Part shown: positions 22,918-35,400 of the stretch, piece after piece
How the letters are laid out: every line of letters starts with the position of its first letter
Position numbering within the stretch: the first letter of the stretch is position 1
From: Paraphysomonas bandaiensis
Taxonomy: Eukaryota > Chrysophyceae
Assembly: GCA_965644295.1 (NCBI GenBank)
Contig: CBFFRP010000066.1
Location: forward strand, 489,344-553,343
Length of the DNA stretch: 64,000 nt
Direction of reading: 5' to 3'
Translations under genes and position numbers: made by a program
The notes under the pieces: model-generated
Databases searched by the model: none
What the model was told of the DNA's origin: nothing
The model's input: the letters and a program-made list of their open reading frames with translations, nothing else

Positions 22918-23405
22918 ATATATTGGTATTATTAGCAATAGGCGTTAAAAACCTGCACCAACTTAGTAGCTAGATGAATGCTAGACAAACTAGTTAGAAC
23001 TCTACCTGTAACTAATCAGTACACACATTTTTCATCCTACTATTTAACGCTACGGAAGCTGCTTGTGCTTCGCCGCAAGCACCAAGGTGCGACCACTTCC
23101 GCTCTGAGTTCTTAAGGTGAACATCCCGGATGCTTGACTTGAGCAGGCAGCCCAATACCCCGGTTACCCTTCAGGTGGGCCCTGTCCCGGATGTCTGTTT
23201 ATTCGTTAGGGCCTAAAGACGTCTACACAAGCGATCCTTATTGGTGTCCCTTGTACCACACAAGCATTCGGCTATGCGTGGGGGCAGGAGAATATCTGCT
23301 GACTATGTTTGCGGCTCACGTTAGTTTCCCAGAGAGAATCTCTCCGGTACTTATTCCCAAGAACACCACGAAAAGGTGCGAGTCCGACTTTGTTGAGGGT
23401 AGTTC
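22918..23405 (+). mobile_element. TIR-family copy with conserved internal module
   Basis: The left end TATTAGCAATAGGCGTTAAA (22925) and the ATCCTACTATTTAACGCTAC block with CTTGCGGCGAAG-type hairpin (23034-23095) are followed by the internal module 23107-23402. The module is about 295 bp, from TTCTTAAGGTGAACATCCC to GTTGAGGGTA. It is shared with 36458-36707, 43271-43513 and 57964-58232 and has no long ORF. Confidence 0.6.
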
Positions 23406-23963
23406 CGAATGACGACGCAACGTTTGATGGTAGCAGGCAGCGGAAGCGAGCAAGACTTAACCAGCGAACTCGCTACCGCAGCATGAATCTATAGAGTAGG
23501 ACATGGTAATTGTTGATGGGAATGTCGTCTTCAGCACAGTGTGGGGACATATTTAATTAAAGGCAAATTATAGTTGGGCTGTTAATGGTTACCAGGCCCT
23601 GATATAGAGTATAAACTTGATGGAGTTTTTCCATAAAATAGAGAAGATACTACTATATCAAAAGGGTCAAAGGTGTCGTACACTATGCATTACTTTTTAC
23701 CGATACAATAGTTCACTTTTTCAATTAAACCCAAATAATTATGTACATAAAATAAGAATCTATTAAAAAGACAACGCACATCAGGTGTGTGCAATACTAC
23801 GATTACGCAAACATATACTCCAAAATTCATATCAACAGAAACACATAAACGTCGCCTCAGATTACATATACACTGTTATTGCTTATACATTGCCTATATA
23901 TTCTGCAGTCAGCTTTTTACTTCCACAATAGAGCAGTCACTTTTCAAAGCTAAAAGGGCCAAC
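23406..23963. other. intergenic
   Basis: 3' flank of the minus-strand CW gene; AT-rich, nothing recognised. Confidence 0.5.
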
Positions 23964-26900
23964 TTAAACGCGAGTTCGTCCATATTTTCGTTTGAGGCGA
24001 CTGGGACGATAGAGTGGGCGGGCATATTCTGATGTCAATCCAGGGGAGGAGGAGAGTTCGCTACTACTAGTATTATTTCGAAGAAAATGTGACCAGACCG
24101 AGACAGTGGATTTTCTATTCATGCTCGGCAACACAGAGGTGTCTGGTTCTGATACACCATTTTCTCCTTTTATAGGACCCCTACCTTCACTCTGGTTTTC
24201 ATCCATATCGCATGCAAACAAGGATAAGCAACGTTTATCTATATCTTCCAACGCAATTGGAATTACAACATCGTTTCTTTGGCTAATTATGTCCGTGGTA
24301 GACTTGGCGCCGCACATATCGCTTTCAAGACAATCCCCACTGTGGAAGGCAAATTTTGTTACACTGCCACTTCCTAAGGGTGGGTTATTCGGTGAAATAG
24401 CCGAGTAGGATGGCTTCCCTTTTATGCAGGTCTCGTGTTTTTCACCATTATCCAAGGAGTCGCACAGAGGGAAGCAATCGCTACCGTCAGTATTCAGCAT
24501 GTGGACTGGAGTGGTGTAGACAACAGCTGTCAGCTCTGAATCCTTATCAACAGGACCAACGAGACGATTATTAGATCCTGAGATCATATTGTTATCGCAC
24601 CTATTGCTATTTCGGTCCCCAGTAGACTGCTGTGAGGAAGTACAACCAGCCACCTGCTCCGCATCAGTCCGCTCTGCAATGTTTGTATTTTCAGTTTCAT
24701 TATTTACTCCATTCTCAGCATCAGTATTTCTACATAAGGGCTTAGTATAATCAGGGCGAGGGTTATTCACGAATCGGCCACAGTACACCACACGCCCCCT
24801 CCTGATATTATGCTGTCCCGGGAAGCCCTCATCTGGATGACGAAACTTTCCTAGCTTACCACAAGTGGAACACTCTGCGACCCACACTACATCAATACAA
24901 TAAGATTCAAGCACAAAAGAAACAGTACATAGTCATACCGTATCTCCGGTCGAAGTATTTACTATAATCTACTTTAGTACAGTTGGACGGGGGGAGGGGG
25001 TGTGCTTCAGCGAATGCACGGAGAGAGCTTAGAACACTCCGCTTCTTCCGAGCCCTGGGTAGAGCGTGCACAGAAACTAAATCCTTATTAACAGGATCAG
25101 CGAGACGATTACTAGATCCTGAGGTTGTATTGTTATCACGCCCACTGCTCTTTTGGCCGCCAGTAGACTGCTGGTCCCCAATGGACTGCGGGTCGTCAGT
25201 GGACTGCTGGTCCCCAATGGACTGCGGGTCCCCAATGGACTGCGGGTCGCCAGTGGACTGCCGATCCACGTGGTCCCCAATGGACTGTGGGCCGCCAGTG
25301 GACTGTGGGCCGCCAGTGGACTGTGGGCCGCCAGTGGACTGCGGGTCACCAGTGGACTGCCGATCCACGTGGTCCCCAATGGACTGTGGGCCGCCAGTGG
25401 ACTGCTGGTCGCCAGTGGACTGCGGGTCGCCAGTGGACTGCTGGTCGCCAATGGAATGCGAGTCGCCAGTGGACTGCGGGCCGCCAGTGGACTGCTGGTC
25501 GCCAGTGGACTGCGGGTCGCCAGTGGACTGCTGGTCCCCAATGGACTGCAGGTCGCCAATGGAATGCGAGTCGCCAGTGGACTGCGGGCCGCCAGTGGAC
25601 TGCTGGTACCCAGTAGACTGCTGTGAGGAAGTACAACCAGCCACCTGCTCCGCATCAGTCCGCTCTGCAATGTTTGTATTTTCAGTTTCATTATTTACTC
25701 CATTCTCAGCATCAGTATTTCTACATAAGGGCTTAGTATAATCAGGGCGAGGGTTATTCACGAATCGGCCACAGTACACCACACGCCCCCTCCTGATATT
25801 ATGCTGTCCCGGGAAGCCCTCATCTGGATGACGAAACTTTCCTAGCTTACCACAAGTGGAACACTCTGCGACCCACACTACATCAATACAATAAGATTCA
25901 AGCACAAAAGAAACAGTACATAGTCATACCGTATCTCCGGTCGAAGTATTTACTATAATCTACTTTAGTACAGTTGGACGGCGGGAGGGGGTGTGCTTCA
26001 GCGAACGTACGAAGAGAGCTTAGAACACACCGCTTCTTCCGAGCCCTGGATAGACCGTGCACAGAAACTAAATCCTTATCAACATGATCAGCGAGACGGT
26101 TATTAGATCTTGAGGTTGTATTGTTATCACGCCCACTGCTCTTTTGGCTCCCAGTAGACTGCTGGTCCCCAAAGGACTGCTGTGAGGAAGTAGAAGCAGC
26201 CACCTGCTCCGTATCAATCCATTTTATAATATCTGCATCTTCAGTTCTATGAGACAGAGTACCCCCAGCATTAGCATTTCTACATAAGGGCTTAGTATAA
26301 TCAGGGCGAGGGTTATTCACGAATCGGCCACAGTACACCACACGTCCCTTCAAAATGTTATGCTGTCCCGGGACACCCTCATCTAGATGACGAAACTTCC
26401 CCAGCTTACCACAAGTGGAACACTCTGCGACCCACTCTAAACCAACACAATTAGAAAGACATGTAACACTCTATACAGACTTAGAGAGACATCCTAGAGA
26501 ACAACATACACAGGTAGAGATATAGCCATATACAGGTAGATATAGAAGCATATACATGTAGAGATATAACAATATACAGGTAGAGATATAGCCATATACA
26601 GGGATAGATATAGCCATATACAGGGATAGATATAACCATATACAGGTAGAGATATAGCCATATACAGGGAGACATATAGAGATATACAGGGATAGATATA
26701 ACCATATACAGGGATAGATATAACCATATACAGGTAGAGATATGGAGATACACAGGTAGAGATATAGCCACATACAGGGAGAGATATAGAGATATACAGT
26801 GATAGATATAACCATATACAGGGATAGATATAACCATATACAGGTAGAGATATAGCCATATACAGGGAGAGATATAGAGATATACAGGGAGAGATATAGC

Positions 26901-28888
26901 CATATACAGGGATAGATATAGCCATATACAGGGAGAGATACAGAGATATACAGGTAGAGATATAGAGATATACAGGTAGAGATATAGAGATATACAGGTA
27001 GAGATATAGAGATATACATGCAGAGATATAGAGATATACAGGTAGAGATATAGAGATATACAGGTAGAGATATAGAGATATACAGGTAGAGATATAGAGA
27101 TATACAGGTAGAGATATAGAGATATACAGGGAGAGATATAGAGATATACAGGTAGAGACATAGCCATATACAGGTAGAGATATAGCCATATACAGGGAGA
27201 GATATAGAGGTAGAGATGTAGAGGTAGAGATATACAGGTAGAGATATAGAGATATACAGGGAGAGATATAGAGATATACAGGTAGAGACATAGCCATATA
27301 CAGGTAGAGATATAGCCATATACAGGGAGAGATATAGAGGTAGAGATGTAGAGGTAGAGATATAGAGGTAGAGATATAGAGGTAGAGATATAGAGGTAGA
27401 GATATAGAGGTAGAGATATAGAGATATACATATAGAGATATAGAGGTAGAGATATAGAGATATACAGGGATAGATATAGAGGTAGAGATATAGAGGTAGA
27501 GATATAGAGATATACAGGGATAGATATAGAGGTAGAGATATACAGGTAGAGATATAGAGATATACAGGGATAGATATAGAGGTAGAGATATAGAGATATA
27601 CATATAGAGATATAGAGGTAGAGATAGACAGGGATAGATATAGAGGTAGAGATATAGTGATATACAGGGAGAGATATAGAGATATACAGGGATAGATATA
27701 GAGGTAGAGATATAGAGATATACAGGGAGAGATATAGCCATATACAGGTAGAGATATAGAGGTAGAGATATAGAGATATACATATAGAGATATAGAGGTA
27801 GAGATATACAGGGATAGATATAGAGGTAGAGATATAGAGGTAGAGATATAGAGATATACAGGGAGAGATATAGAGATATACAGGGAGAGATATAGAGATA
27901 TACAGGGATAGATATAGAGGTAGAGATATATAATGATATACAGGGAGAGATATAGAGTTATACAGGGATAGATATAGAGGTAGAGATATAGAGATATACA
28001 TATAGAGATATAGAGGTAGAGATATACAGGGATAGATATAGAGGTAGAGATATAGTGATATACAGGGATAGATATAGAGGTAGAGATATAGAGATATACA
28101 GGGAGAGATATAGAGATATACAGGGATAGATATAGAGGTAGAGATATAGAGATATACAGGGAGAGATATAGCCATATACAGGTAGAGATATAGAGGTAGA
28201 GATATAGAGATATACATATAGAGATATAGAGGTAGAGATATACAGGGATAGATATAGAGGTAGAGATATAGAGGTAGAGATATAGAGATATACAGGGAGA
28301 GATATAGAGATATACAGGGATAGATATAGAGGTAGAGATATATAATGATATACAGGGAGAGATATAGAGTTATACAGGGATAGATATAGAGGTAGAGATA
28401 TAGAGATATACATATAGAGATATAGAGGTAGAGATATACAGGGATAGATATAGAGGTAGAGATATAGTGATATACAGGGATAGATATACAGGTAGAGATA
28501 TAGAGATATACAGGGATAGATATAGAGGTAGAGATATAGAGATATACAGGGAGAGATATAGCCATATAGAGGTAGAGATATAGAGGTAGAGATATAGAGA
28601 TATACATATAGAGATATAGAGGTAGAGATATACAGGGATAGATATAGAGGTAGAGATATAGAGATATACAGGGAGAGATATACAGGGATAGATATAGAGG
28701 TAGAGATATAGAGATATACAGGGAGAGATATACAGGTAGAGATATACAGGGAGAGATATACAGGTAGAGATATAGAGATATAGCCATGTAGGGAGGATAT
28801 GCGTACCGTATTTCCGGTCAATCTCATTCTGATCTGTTGATTTGGAGCTCCTGCGCCTCTTTGGCTTACGTGGTTGTTGTGTAGGCAT
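23964..28888 (-). CDS. triple CW-type zinc-finger protein
   Basis: Four exons: 28807-28888, 25930-26436, 24939-25877 and 23964-24886. Introns are 2370, 52 and 52 bp, all phase 1, and the join gives 816 aa without a stop. Exon 1 encodes a basic start (MPTQQPRKPKRRRSSKSTDQ) resembling a nuclear localisation signal. Exons 2-4 each begin with (D)R(R/K)Y-x-WVAECSTCGKLGKFRHxDEG, then VVYCGRFVNNPRPDYTKPLC. The W, the C-x2-C pair, VYC and the last C correspond to CW zinc-finger positions, a reader of methylated histone H3K4. Spacer regions are Ser/Gln/Gly-rich. Identical-phase exons and near-identical DNA (24720-24935 against 25700-25925) show recent tandem exon duplication. Likely nuclear; ligand unproven. 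Confidence 0.78.
25155..25615 (-). repeat. coding minisatellite, 18 bp units
   Basis: About 25 units of 18 bp within exon 3 of the CW gene, encoding QSTGDP/QSTGGP/QSIGDQ variants. Two 9-residue units insert HVDR. Exon 4 of the same gene retains only one QSTGD and exon 2 only two, so the array expanded in one duplicated exon. Confidence 0.85.
26437..28806 (-). repeat. satellite-filled intron of the CW gene
   Basis: The 2370 bp intron (donor GTACGC, acceptor TTTAG) is almost wholly occupied from about 26505 to 28785. The satellite is a degenerate ~12 bp array of GAGATATAGAGG, GAGATATACAGG and CCATATACAGGGATA variants. Larger blocks recur, for example near 27600-27960 and 28000-28420, showing higher-order duplication. 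Stop codons are absent on the minus strand, which creates spurious ORFs of hundreds of residues (SLPVYLYIS-type). Confidence 0.9.
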
Positions 28889-29475
28889 TGTTGACCTGCT
28901 TGGATAGCGCTCAGAGTATCATCGTAATATACTTATCAACTATATCAACTATGAGGTCTGTCACATATACACCCACATACATACATAGATATACACATAC
29001 ATATACACATACATATACACATACATATAGACATCACATCGCTCATATGATTTGAATTTTGAATGCGCAGAATCTATACAGATGGACGTAGAATTCCTAT
29101 ACAGAGAGTGTATACCTCTCGAAGTAGAAGTCGAAGTGTATGAAGTGAGAAGTGAAAGTATGCTGGTATGACTACCGTATACGGATGGAGGTATACAGGT
29201 ATACCGCTATACGGTATAGTGGTATGTGGACAGGTGTACTATGCATGGGTATTGGTTGTAGTCTGGCTGTATATGGTACGTATGGTACGTATGGTATGGT
29301 AGCTGGATATGTACACACAGCTGTCCACATGCATTCATCCATCTGATACCGCTGCTGTTTATAGTTATCACAGTCACACCCATCGAGTGGAGTGTCAGTA
29401 TACTGTACTCTATCATTTGAACCACAGTGTATAACTACTGATGCTTCTGCCCCATTCCGAGGGCGTCCCTAGTAA
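28889..29475. other. intergenic, TACATA and TATGG words
   Basis: 5' flank of the CW gene with a short ACATACATATACAC tract (28970-29030) and GTATGGTACGTATGG repeats around 29270-29300. No gene seen. Confidence 0.5.
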
Positions 29476-29640
29476 AGTGAATCGGGGGGTCTTCAGGTTA
29501 CTCCCTTGTGTGGCAGGGTTGTATGTATTTCCGACAATGCGGGTCAGGAGTGCACTTCACATTATTTGAAATGTGATCAGTGTGGGTTCGTGGTGAAAAG
29601 CCTGCAAGGATTGAGGACCCACCAGACAAGGAAGCATTAG
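29476..29640 (+). pseudogene. orphan C2H2 zinc-finger fragment
   Basis: A 54-residue open segment ending at TAG 29638-29640, preceded by a stop. Its end reads HYLKCDQCGFVVKSLQGLRT followed by HQTRKH. This is a complete C2H2 finger (C-x2-C-x12-H-x4-H) of the kind found near the ends of mobile-element or reverse-transcriptase proteins. No start codon and no neighbouring exon are visible, so a fragment or a relic is most likely. Confidence 0.4.
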
Positions 29641-30631
29641 ATCTGCCATGCAACCTTTGAAATAATGGGTGAAATTAAACACACCATCAGACACTGTGTA
29701 TGTATCGCAGTACACTTTCCTACAACACGACATTACCAGCATATGACTACATGACTTCTGCTTTTTATGCTTCCTTGTCTGCTTGCACCTGGACCGTTCG
29801 GTGCTTTGGCTTGTATCTGTATATAATACTATCACCTTCTCGTCTGCATTGTCTTCTCATGCTGTATATCGGCCTTTTTCACTGTACCATCGGATATACA
29901 TGATAAATTTCTAAAGGTAATTACAATTATGACGTAAGTATTAGCGAAAGAGTCTGTAAGTATTGGCGATAAAGTTACAACTTTGTTGATTGCAACTGAG
30001 TTATGAAAATAATGAGGATTGTCCCCACTCTTTCTCTCACCTTTTCTCCAGCCTACAAGACTTTATCTTATCTACTACCTACACACTTTGTCGTGGCTTT
30101 CTACTGAGATAAGCTCAAACTAACTTTTAGGCGATAATGAATGATAATCCAGTTCATATTTCATCCTTTTCTAGCATAATTCGTGTCATCTCATTAATTC
30201 ATGTAACACTGCTTTCCACACTACTGCATTCTTCTGTAACGATCATTACTAAAAAACATTAAGACAGTACTTCTAATTGCATACTGCATACCAATAAGCA
30301 AAACTCAACAGTCTCAAATTTCAACACCTGATCTGGTCTAAACAACTTTTTTCTCGAGTGATTCTTTGGTTGATGCTAGATTGCTTTTTGTGGTGATCTA
30401 TCGCACTCGATCCGATATGAGCGCATAACCAATACTACATAGAATCTGATTTACAATAGTAGCACATATACTTTAGTTTACATTGCAACAAAAAGTTACC
30501 ACTTCATGACAAAATAATTTGTTTGGACATTGTTTATATGCGCAAAGATAACACATTTTCCCATATTGGTTTGTTCACGACTTCAAATGTTCTCATATAG
30601 GGTTCATTGAAAACTTCAGCAAAAAGAGATC
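29641..30631. other. intergenic, AT-rich
   Basis: Nothing recognised; 3' flank of the DUF268 gene. Confidence 0.5.
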
Positions 30632-32068
30632 CTATATATTTCTCAGTACAAGGAAGGGCTCGTTAAAAAAATCTGCGCCTGGGTGACCGTCTAAGTAAAT
30701 ATTTCCAAGTACATCCACTACTTCCCACCCATTCAGTAGGTAGGGTAATCTGTGGCGGCCGTAAATTCTGTGCGCGTTGAATGCCAGCAGGTCAGGACCA
30801 GTGGGCACAGCCAAAAAGAGTATTCCTCCTGGTTTAATCAAGCACTTGGCATGCTTCATAGCTCTCAGATCTCCCCATGGATCCAGTGGATCTCCATACC
30901 TACCAAGACCACTGTGCTCAAAGGTGGAGTAGGATACACCAAAGTCAACGGGGTCCGTAGCCTTATCTAAGTAGGCCTGGGCGAGTTCTACAGGCGTCTT
31001 CGTTTGAAGCCTTGGGTTATCAGTGACAATGGGTGTATACTCTATAGTGGTCACACTCGCAGCTCCAAGCTCCAGTAGTGTGCCTTCAACCCAAGGAGTA
31101 ACTGACCCGAAAACGACGCCAGTTGCTCCAGAAAAATCATACTGTCCACTCCGGAATAATCGGTCACATGTGCCCCGTTTATAGTTCGGGGGGACGTGCT
31201 CGTACCGTACTTCTATATGGTCATCACCCCAAACACCCTGTTTTATCGCTGCTAATCCATCTACGTCCTCATTCCACAGTAACACTGAACCCCCACCGTA
31301 TGGGCGGTAGTGATGAAAGCACATATTCGTAAATGCCATTGAAGATACCTTTTCCATAGGCCAGTTATGCCTTGAGCTGATAGAGTTGCATTCGTGCTCA
31401 ACGAAAAACAGATGCAAAGGAACCTTACCATACAGCGTGTATTCCGCTAACTGCGCATCCGATACGTCTTCCAGACCTCTGCATGATGTGACGCCTTCAT
31501 TGGAAAGAGTTTTGTGAACCACGTCATGGAAGACCGCCTCACACTCAGACGAGCCGAAATAATAGCCCGTCATATCCTCCAACTCCGGCGCTTGGCGCAG
31601 TACATGTTGGATTTTCTCAAAGCCTGTCGATGAATCGACGGCGTCACCTGATTCCCAATGCTTTTCATAACCACATATATAAGGATAATCGGAGTTACAT
31701 GCTGTGTATGAATCAGAGGAGTCACCCTCATGTCGACTGAACACTTGAACCCTGTGGTAGTCCCCATGATCGCTGCAGTTAGCTCGTCTCTCTCGCCTCA
31801 TCACACTCTGCAGACAGTCACTGCATCCATAGCACTCTCCGTTATGATGCAATCCGATGACATCGTGATTGTGATGCACTCCCCACTGCATGCATATCCT
31901 GAGTGTGTCCCTCACTATGACTGACGATCCGATTTTGTTTCGGGCATATGTGAAGGTGGATCCGTCCAGAGCATCATCGACACACCCCTCCCACACCCAC
32001 ACCACTGCACAGCATGAGCACAGACACAGATAGAGGGACAGTGTACGGGGAGATACTGTTGGGACCAT
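30632..32068 (-). CDS. secreted or lumenal DUF268-domain protein
   Basis: Single-exon ORF of 478 aa from ATG 32066-32068 to TAG 30632-30634. The N-terminus (LSLYLCLCSCCAVVWVW) is a probable signal peptide or anchor. Residues ~300-475 match the DUF268 pattern: GVVFGSVTPWVEGTLLELGA, TTIEYTPI, VSYSTFEHSGLGRYGDPLDP, then CLIKPGGILFLAVPTGPD and RLPYLLNGWEVVD. The fold is methyltransferase-like (PWVE, then an FEHSGLGRYGD loop), but no activity is established for DUF268. The N-terminal half is Cys/His-rich and unrecognised. Confidence 0.75.
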   Translation of the reverse strand: MVPTVSPRTLSLYLCLCSCCAVVWVWEGCVDDALDGSTFTYARNKIGSSVIVRDTLRICMQWGVHHNHDVIGLHHNGECYGCSDCLQSVMRRERRANCSDHGDYHRVQVFSRHEGDSSDSYTACNSDYPYICGYEKHWESGDAVDSSTGFEKIQHVLRQAPELEDMTGYYFGSSECEAVFHDVVHKTLSNEGVTSCRGLEDVSDAQLAEYTLYGKVPLHLFFVEHECNSISSRHNWPMEKVSSMAFTNMCFHHYRPYGGGSVLLWNEDVDGLAAIKQGVWGDDHIEVRYEHVPPNYKRGTCDRLFRSGQYDFSGATGVVFGSVTPWVEGTLLELGAASVTTIEYTPIVTDNPRLQTKTPVELAQAYLDKATDPVDFGVSYSTFEHSGLGRYGDPLDPWGDLRAMKHAKCLIKPGGILFLAVPTGPDLLAFNAHRIYGRHRLPYLLNGWEVVDVLGNIYLDGHPGADFFNEPFLVLRNI

Positions 32069-32406
32069 ATCGTCTCGTCACATCATACGTGCATTCCTGA
32101 GTTGCTTGATGGGTCAGCTTAACAGACCAGCCCATCCTGCTGTGTATGGAGCACTCGTACTGCAGTATGTATCATAAACAGTGCAACAGTACAGTGGTAT
32201 GTCCATATACAGAGAGTACTGTAGAAGGTGAACGTACTGTAGTACACCATGCTCTGTATGTTCAGGTACAGCAGTGTAGTACAGCAGTATATATATGTAT
32301 GTATGTATGTAGGTAGGTAGGTAGGTAGGTATGATGTCGTATGTGTATGTATGTATGTGTTGGTATTGTATGGTGAGATGGTCATTATGTTCTTGTAAAG
32401 AGGACG
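32069..32406. promoter_or_regulatory. shared divergent upstream region
   Basis: 338 bp between head-to-head genes. TACAGCAG occurs near 32267 and TACAGCAGTA at 32280-32289, followed by TATATATATG and a TATG/TAGG tetranucleotide run (32290-32355). It probably serves both genes. Confidence 0.45.
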
Positions 32407-35400
32407 ATGTTTGATCCTGATGAATTAGGTAAAGGCCGAGTGGTATGGGCCCGTGTGGTGGGGTTCCCCTGGTGGCCCGCCCGTCTTAGTTCTCCCCCTG
32501 AAACAGAGGGTATGGAGCGCACTCGTCCGTCCTCATCTCGTCCTCTCATTCCCGTCACATTTCTCGGATCATCTCTACAGAGGTAAGGATATATATGTGG
32601 TTATAGTGGGGGGGTGATGTCCGTACAGGGGATGGGTCAGTGAGACATGCATAAAGCTGTTCGATGCGGAGTCTGTTAGGTCGAAACTGAGAGTGAAGAC
32701 TCTCAAGACGGACAGAGCGTACTGCGAGGCGGTCATAGAGGGCATACGCATTGAGAGTGCAGGTGGAGGCATCTCTTATTCGTGTGGTTGTGTTTATAAT
32801 GCGTGTCTTCTCAGCTGGAAGTTTCTTTCCTAAAGATATTATTGATAGTGTGGAGGCTGTGCAGGTGCCACTCTCACCTTACACTGATAGCACGCCGTGA
32901 TAAAATTGTTAATTAGGATGTGAATTGGGACCGGGAAGATGATGTGTGTCGTATTTGCAAAGGTACCGAATGGAGCGGAGATTCGCTATTATGCGATCGT
33001 TGCGCACAAGGAGAAATCCATCTGCACTGCCTCGCTACTCCCATTTTGACGCCCCCCGAAGGAGATTGGTATTGCCCCACATGTTGTAAGGTCTACTTTT
33101 CATTTTGCTGCCTACTTTTCTTTATTAGTATATTTTATAGGAGCTTGGACTTCCGGAGGATTATATGCCTGCCGTAAAATCGGTCACTCCTGCCCCGTCT
33201 GCCTCATCTGCAACTGTGAAATATTCTAAGAAGCGGCCGGCTACGAATGGGAACAACTGTAGCGAGGAGCCTACCAGTAAGCGTTCAAACCTTTTAACTG
33301 AAGTGGAAACTACGGTTACTCAAGAGCCCCGGCGTGAACGGAATCAGAGTGACTCCACCCCTATACCAGAACCAGAAAAAGCAATTGAGTACTGCTTTGT
33401 ATGTCGTACTGGGGCAGGGGTGTCATCCATGGGAAGATTGATGTCGTGCAATTTCCCTAGCTGTCATCGCACATATCATCCGGTACGTTTGCTGAGTTTA
33501 TATGTTTCTCGTCTATGTATCTTATGTGTGATGTGATGGCAGGTGTGTGTGGCTGCTAGACTTCCGGGCCCAATCTTGGACAGTAGTGCTGATATTTCCG
33601 AGCCATGGTTCTGTCCTGCTCACTTCTGTTCCGCCTGTGACTCCTTAGAAACTTATCGTACGACACCAGAGGTGTTTCCAACACAGGTACTTGCCACTGG
33701 AGCACACCTATCTGGGGGCACGGAGCTACACCACTGCAGTACATGCCCGTTCTCCCTGTGCTTGTCCTGTGTATGTGGGGTGAATTCACAGCGGTATCGG
33801 GCAGGCAGTGGGAGCGGTGGCATCGGAGCTCTCTTTAGAAGCGTAACAGCACACACTCTTCTGACGAATGAAGTGCATCTTCCACTGCTCGCCATCGCAA
33901 CAGCATCTAGTACGAAGAACCCGAGAAACTCAAAGGTTGACTTCTCTTTCGTTTCATGTCATGTATAATATCAAGCAATATATAGAATTCAAGATCAGAA
34001 ATTAAGGACGGAAAAATCAAGTGTTGTTTAAATTGCGCTTTACCCAATCCTCGTTTGGCGCTAGCTCGTTTTCTAGAAGAGATATGGGTGGAGATAGCAT
34101 GTAATCGTCTCGCTGATCCGTTTCTGCGACCTTTGTTACCTGGGGTACTTGACTGTACAAAAGACTTTACTTCTGTGCACCCCGTGCCCTCTCCTTCTGA
34201 CTCGACCAGTAACAGTAGCGTGAGTAGCATCTCTACACCCGTTTCGTTGCAGAACCAGGATATGCTAGGACTTTTAGAAAAGATTAGGTCTCTTGAGTAT
34301 GATTCTCACGAAGCATTTGCTGCGGATATCTCATCACTGCGGCAGTATTTGGAGAGGAGTTTACGCGGTGCTCTTGCTATGCAATATGGCTCTGATATTA
34401 ATAGTGAAGTAGAAGAGTCCATCGTGTGCATTCTGCAAAGCTTTGATTCCATTACCCACGATGCTTTGCATCTCTCATATAATCGACGGGTAAGACTCAC
34501 TGGTGTTGAAAATCTGAAGAAGCAGTATAAAGCGAGGGCAAGTGTGTCTGCTGAGGAGCACCTGGTATCGCTCTGGAGGCGAGAGTGTGAGTATAGAATG
34601 GCAGGAGATGAAGGCGACGGGGCACGAAGTGTTTCTCGTTCCATGTCGGAATGGTGTAGATTTATTGATTCTGCAGGACTCTGCGCCGAACCTGAAGAGC
34701 AGAATACAAGCAATGACGCCAGTGATGTGAGTTTATTAGACAATTTTTGTGTGATATATTAATCTATTCTCAGCTTCAGACCACTTTTTTTGACGAGAGT
34801 GGAAGTGAAGCTGTGGATCGATTATTAGAACTGGTGAGCCTGCGTTATATTCGATGAATGAAATCGTGCTCTGAGCTCTAACCCTAATCGATATACAGGC
34901 TGCCGCGGACGCATTGGCTCATATACATGACTCAACTACCGATTATGATATAAAGAGAGATGACGATAAAGCGGAGCCAATACATACGGCCCCTTGCGGT
35001 TCGTGTTTTGGGGATAATCATAGACATGGTGTTTATGGAGATGCTTTGAACGTCATTGAGAGGCTCCATGAAGTCACTACTACCGCTTTGCAACTACAGG
35101 TACCTTTCATATACAAGTCCTCTTGCTAAAATATGTATATATAGACTCAGCTGAAGCGGGATTTAGTTAGTCGTCAAACAGCGAATTTGCATCTCGATGG
35201 AGATAATTATGTGTCAGAGGTGTCTTTTGGTATGTTTCACACATGCATGTTTCAATACTTAAATACCCTATGTAGATGACATGCACGTACTGAGAGAGTT
35301 GAAGTTAGTGAATGACAACCTGAAGTGGAAATTGCGAAGACAATCGATGGCGTTACAAAAGGCGACAGAGATGATTCGGTCTTTAACAACGCAAAATGAT

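Noticed and set aside
24983-25741. Plus-strand ORF rich in PVDCWSPMDCG and two further frames
   Set aside because: Antisense readings of the 18 bp coding minisatellite of the CW gene.
26471-28888. Overlapping minus-strand ORFs up to 768 aa of SLPVYLYIS type
   Set aside because: They are translations of the GATATA satellite in an intron; three frames are open at once and composition is purely repeat-driven.
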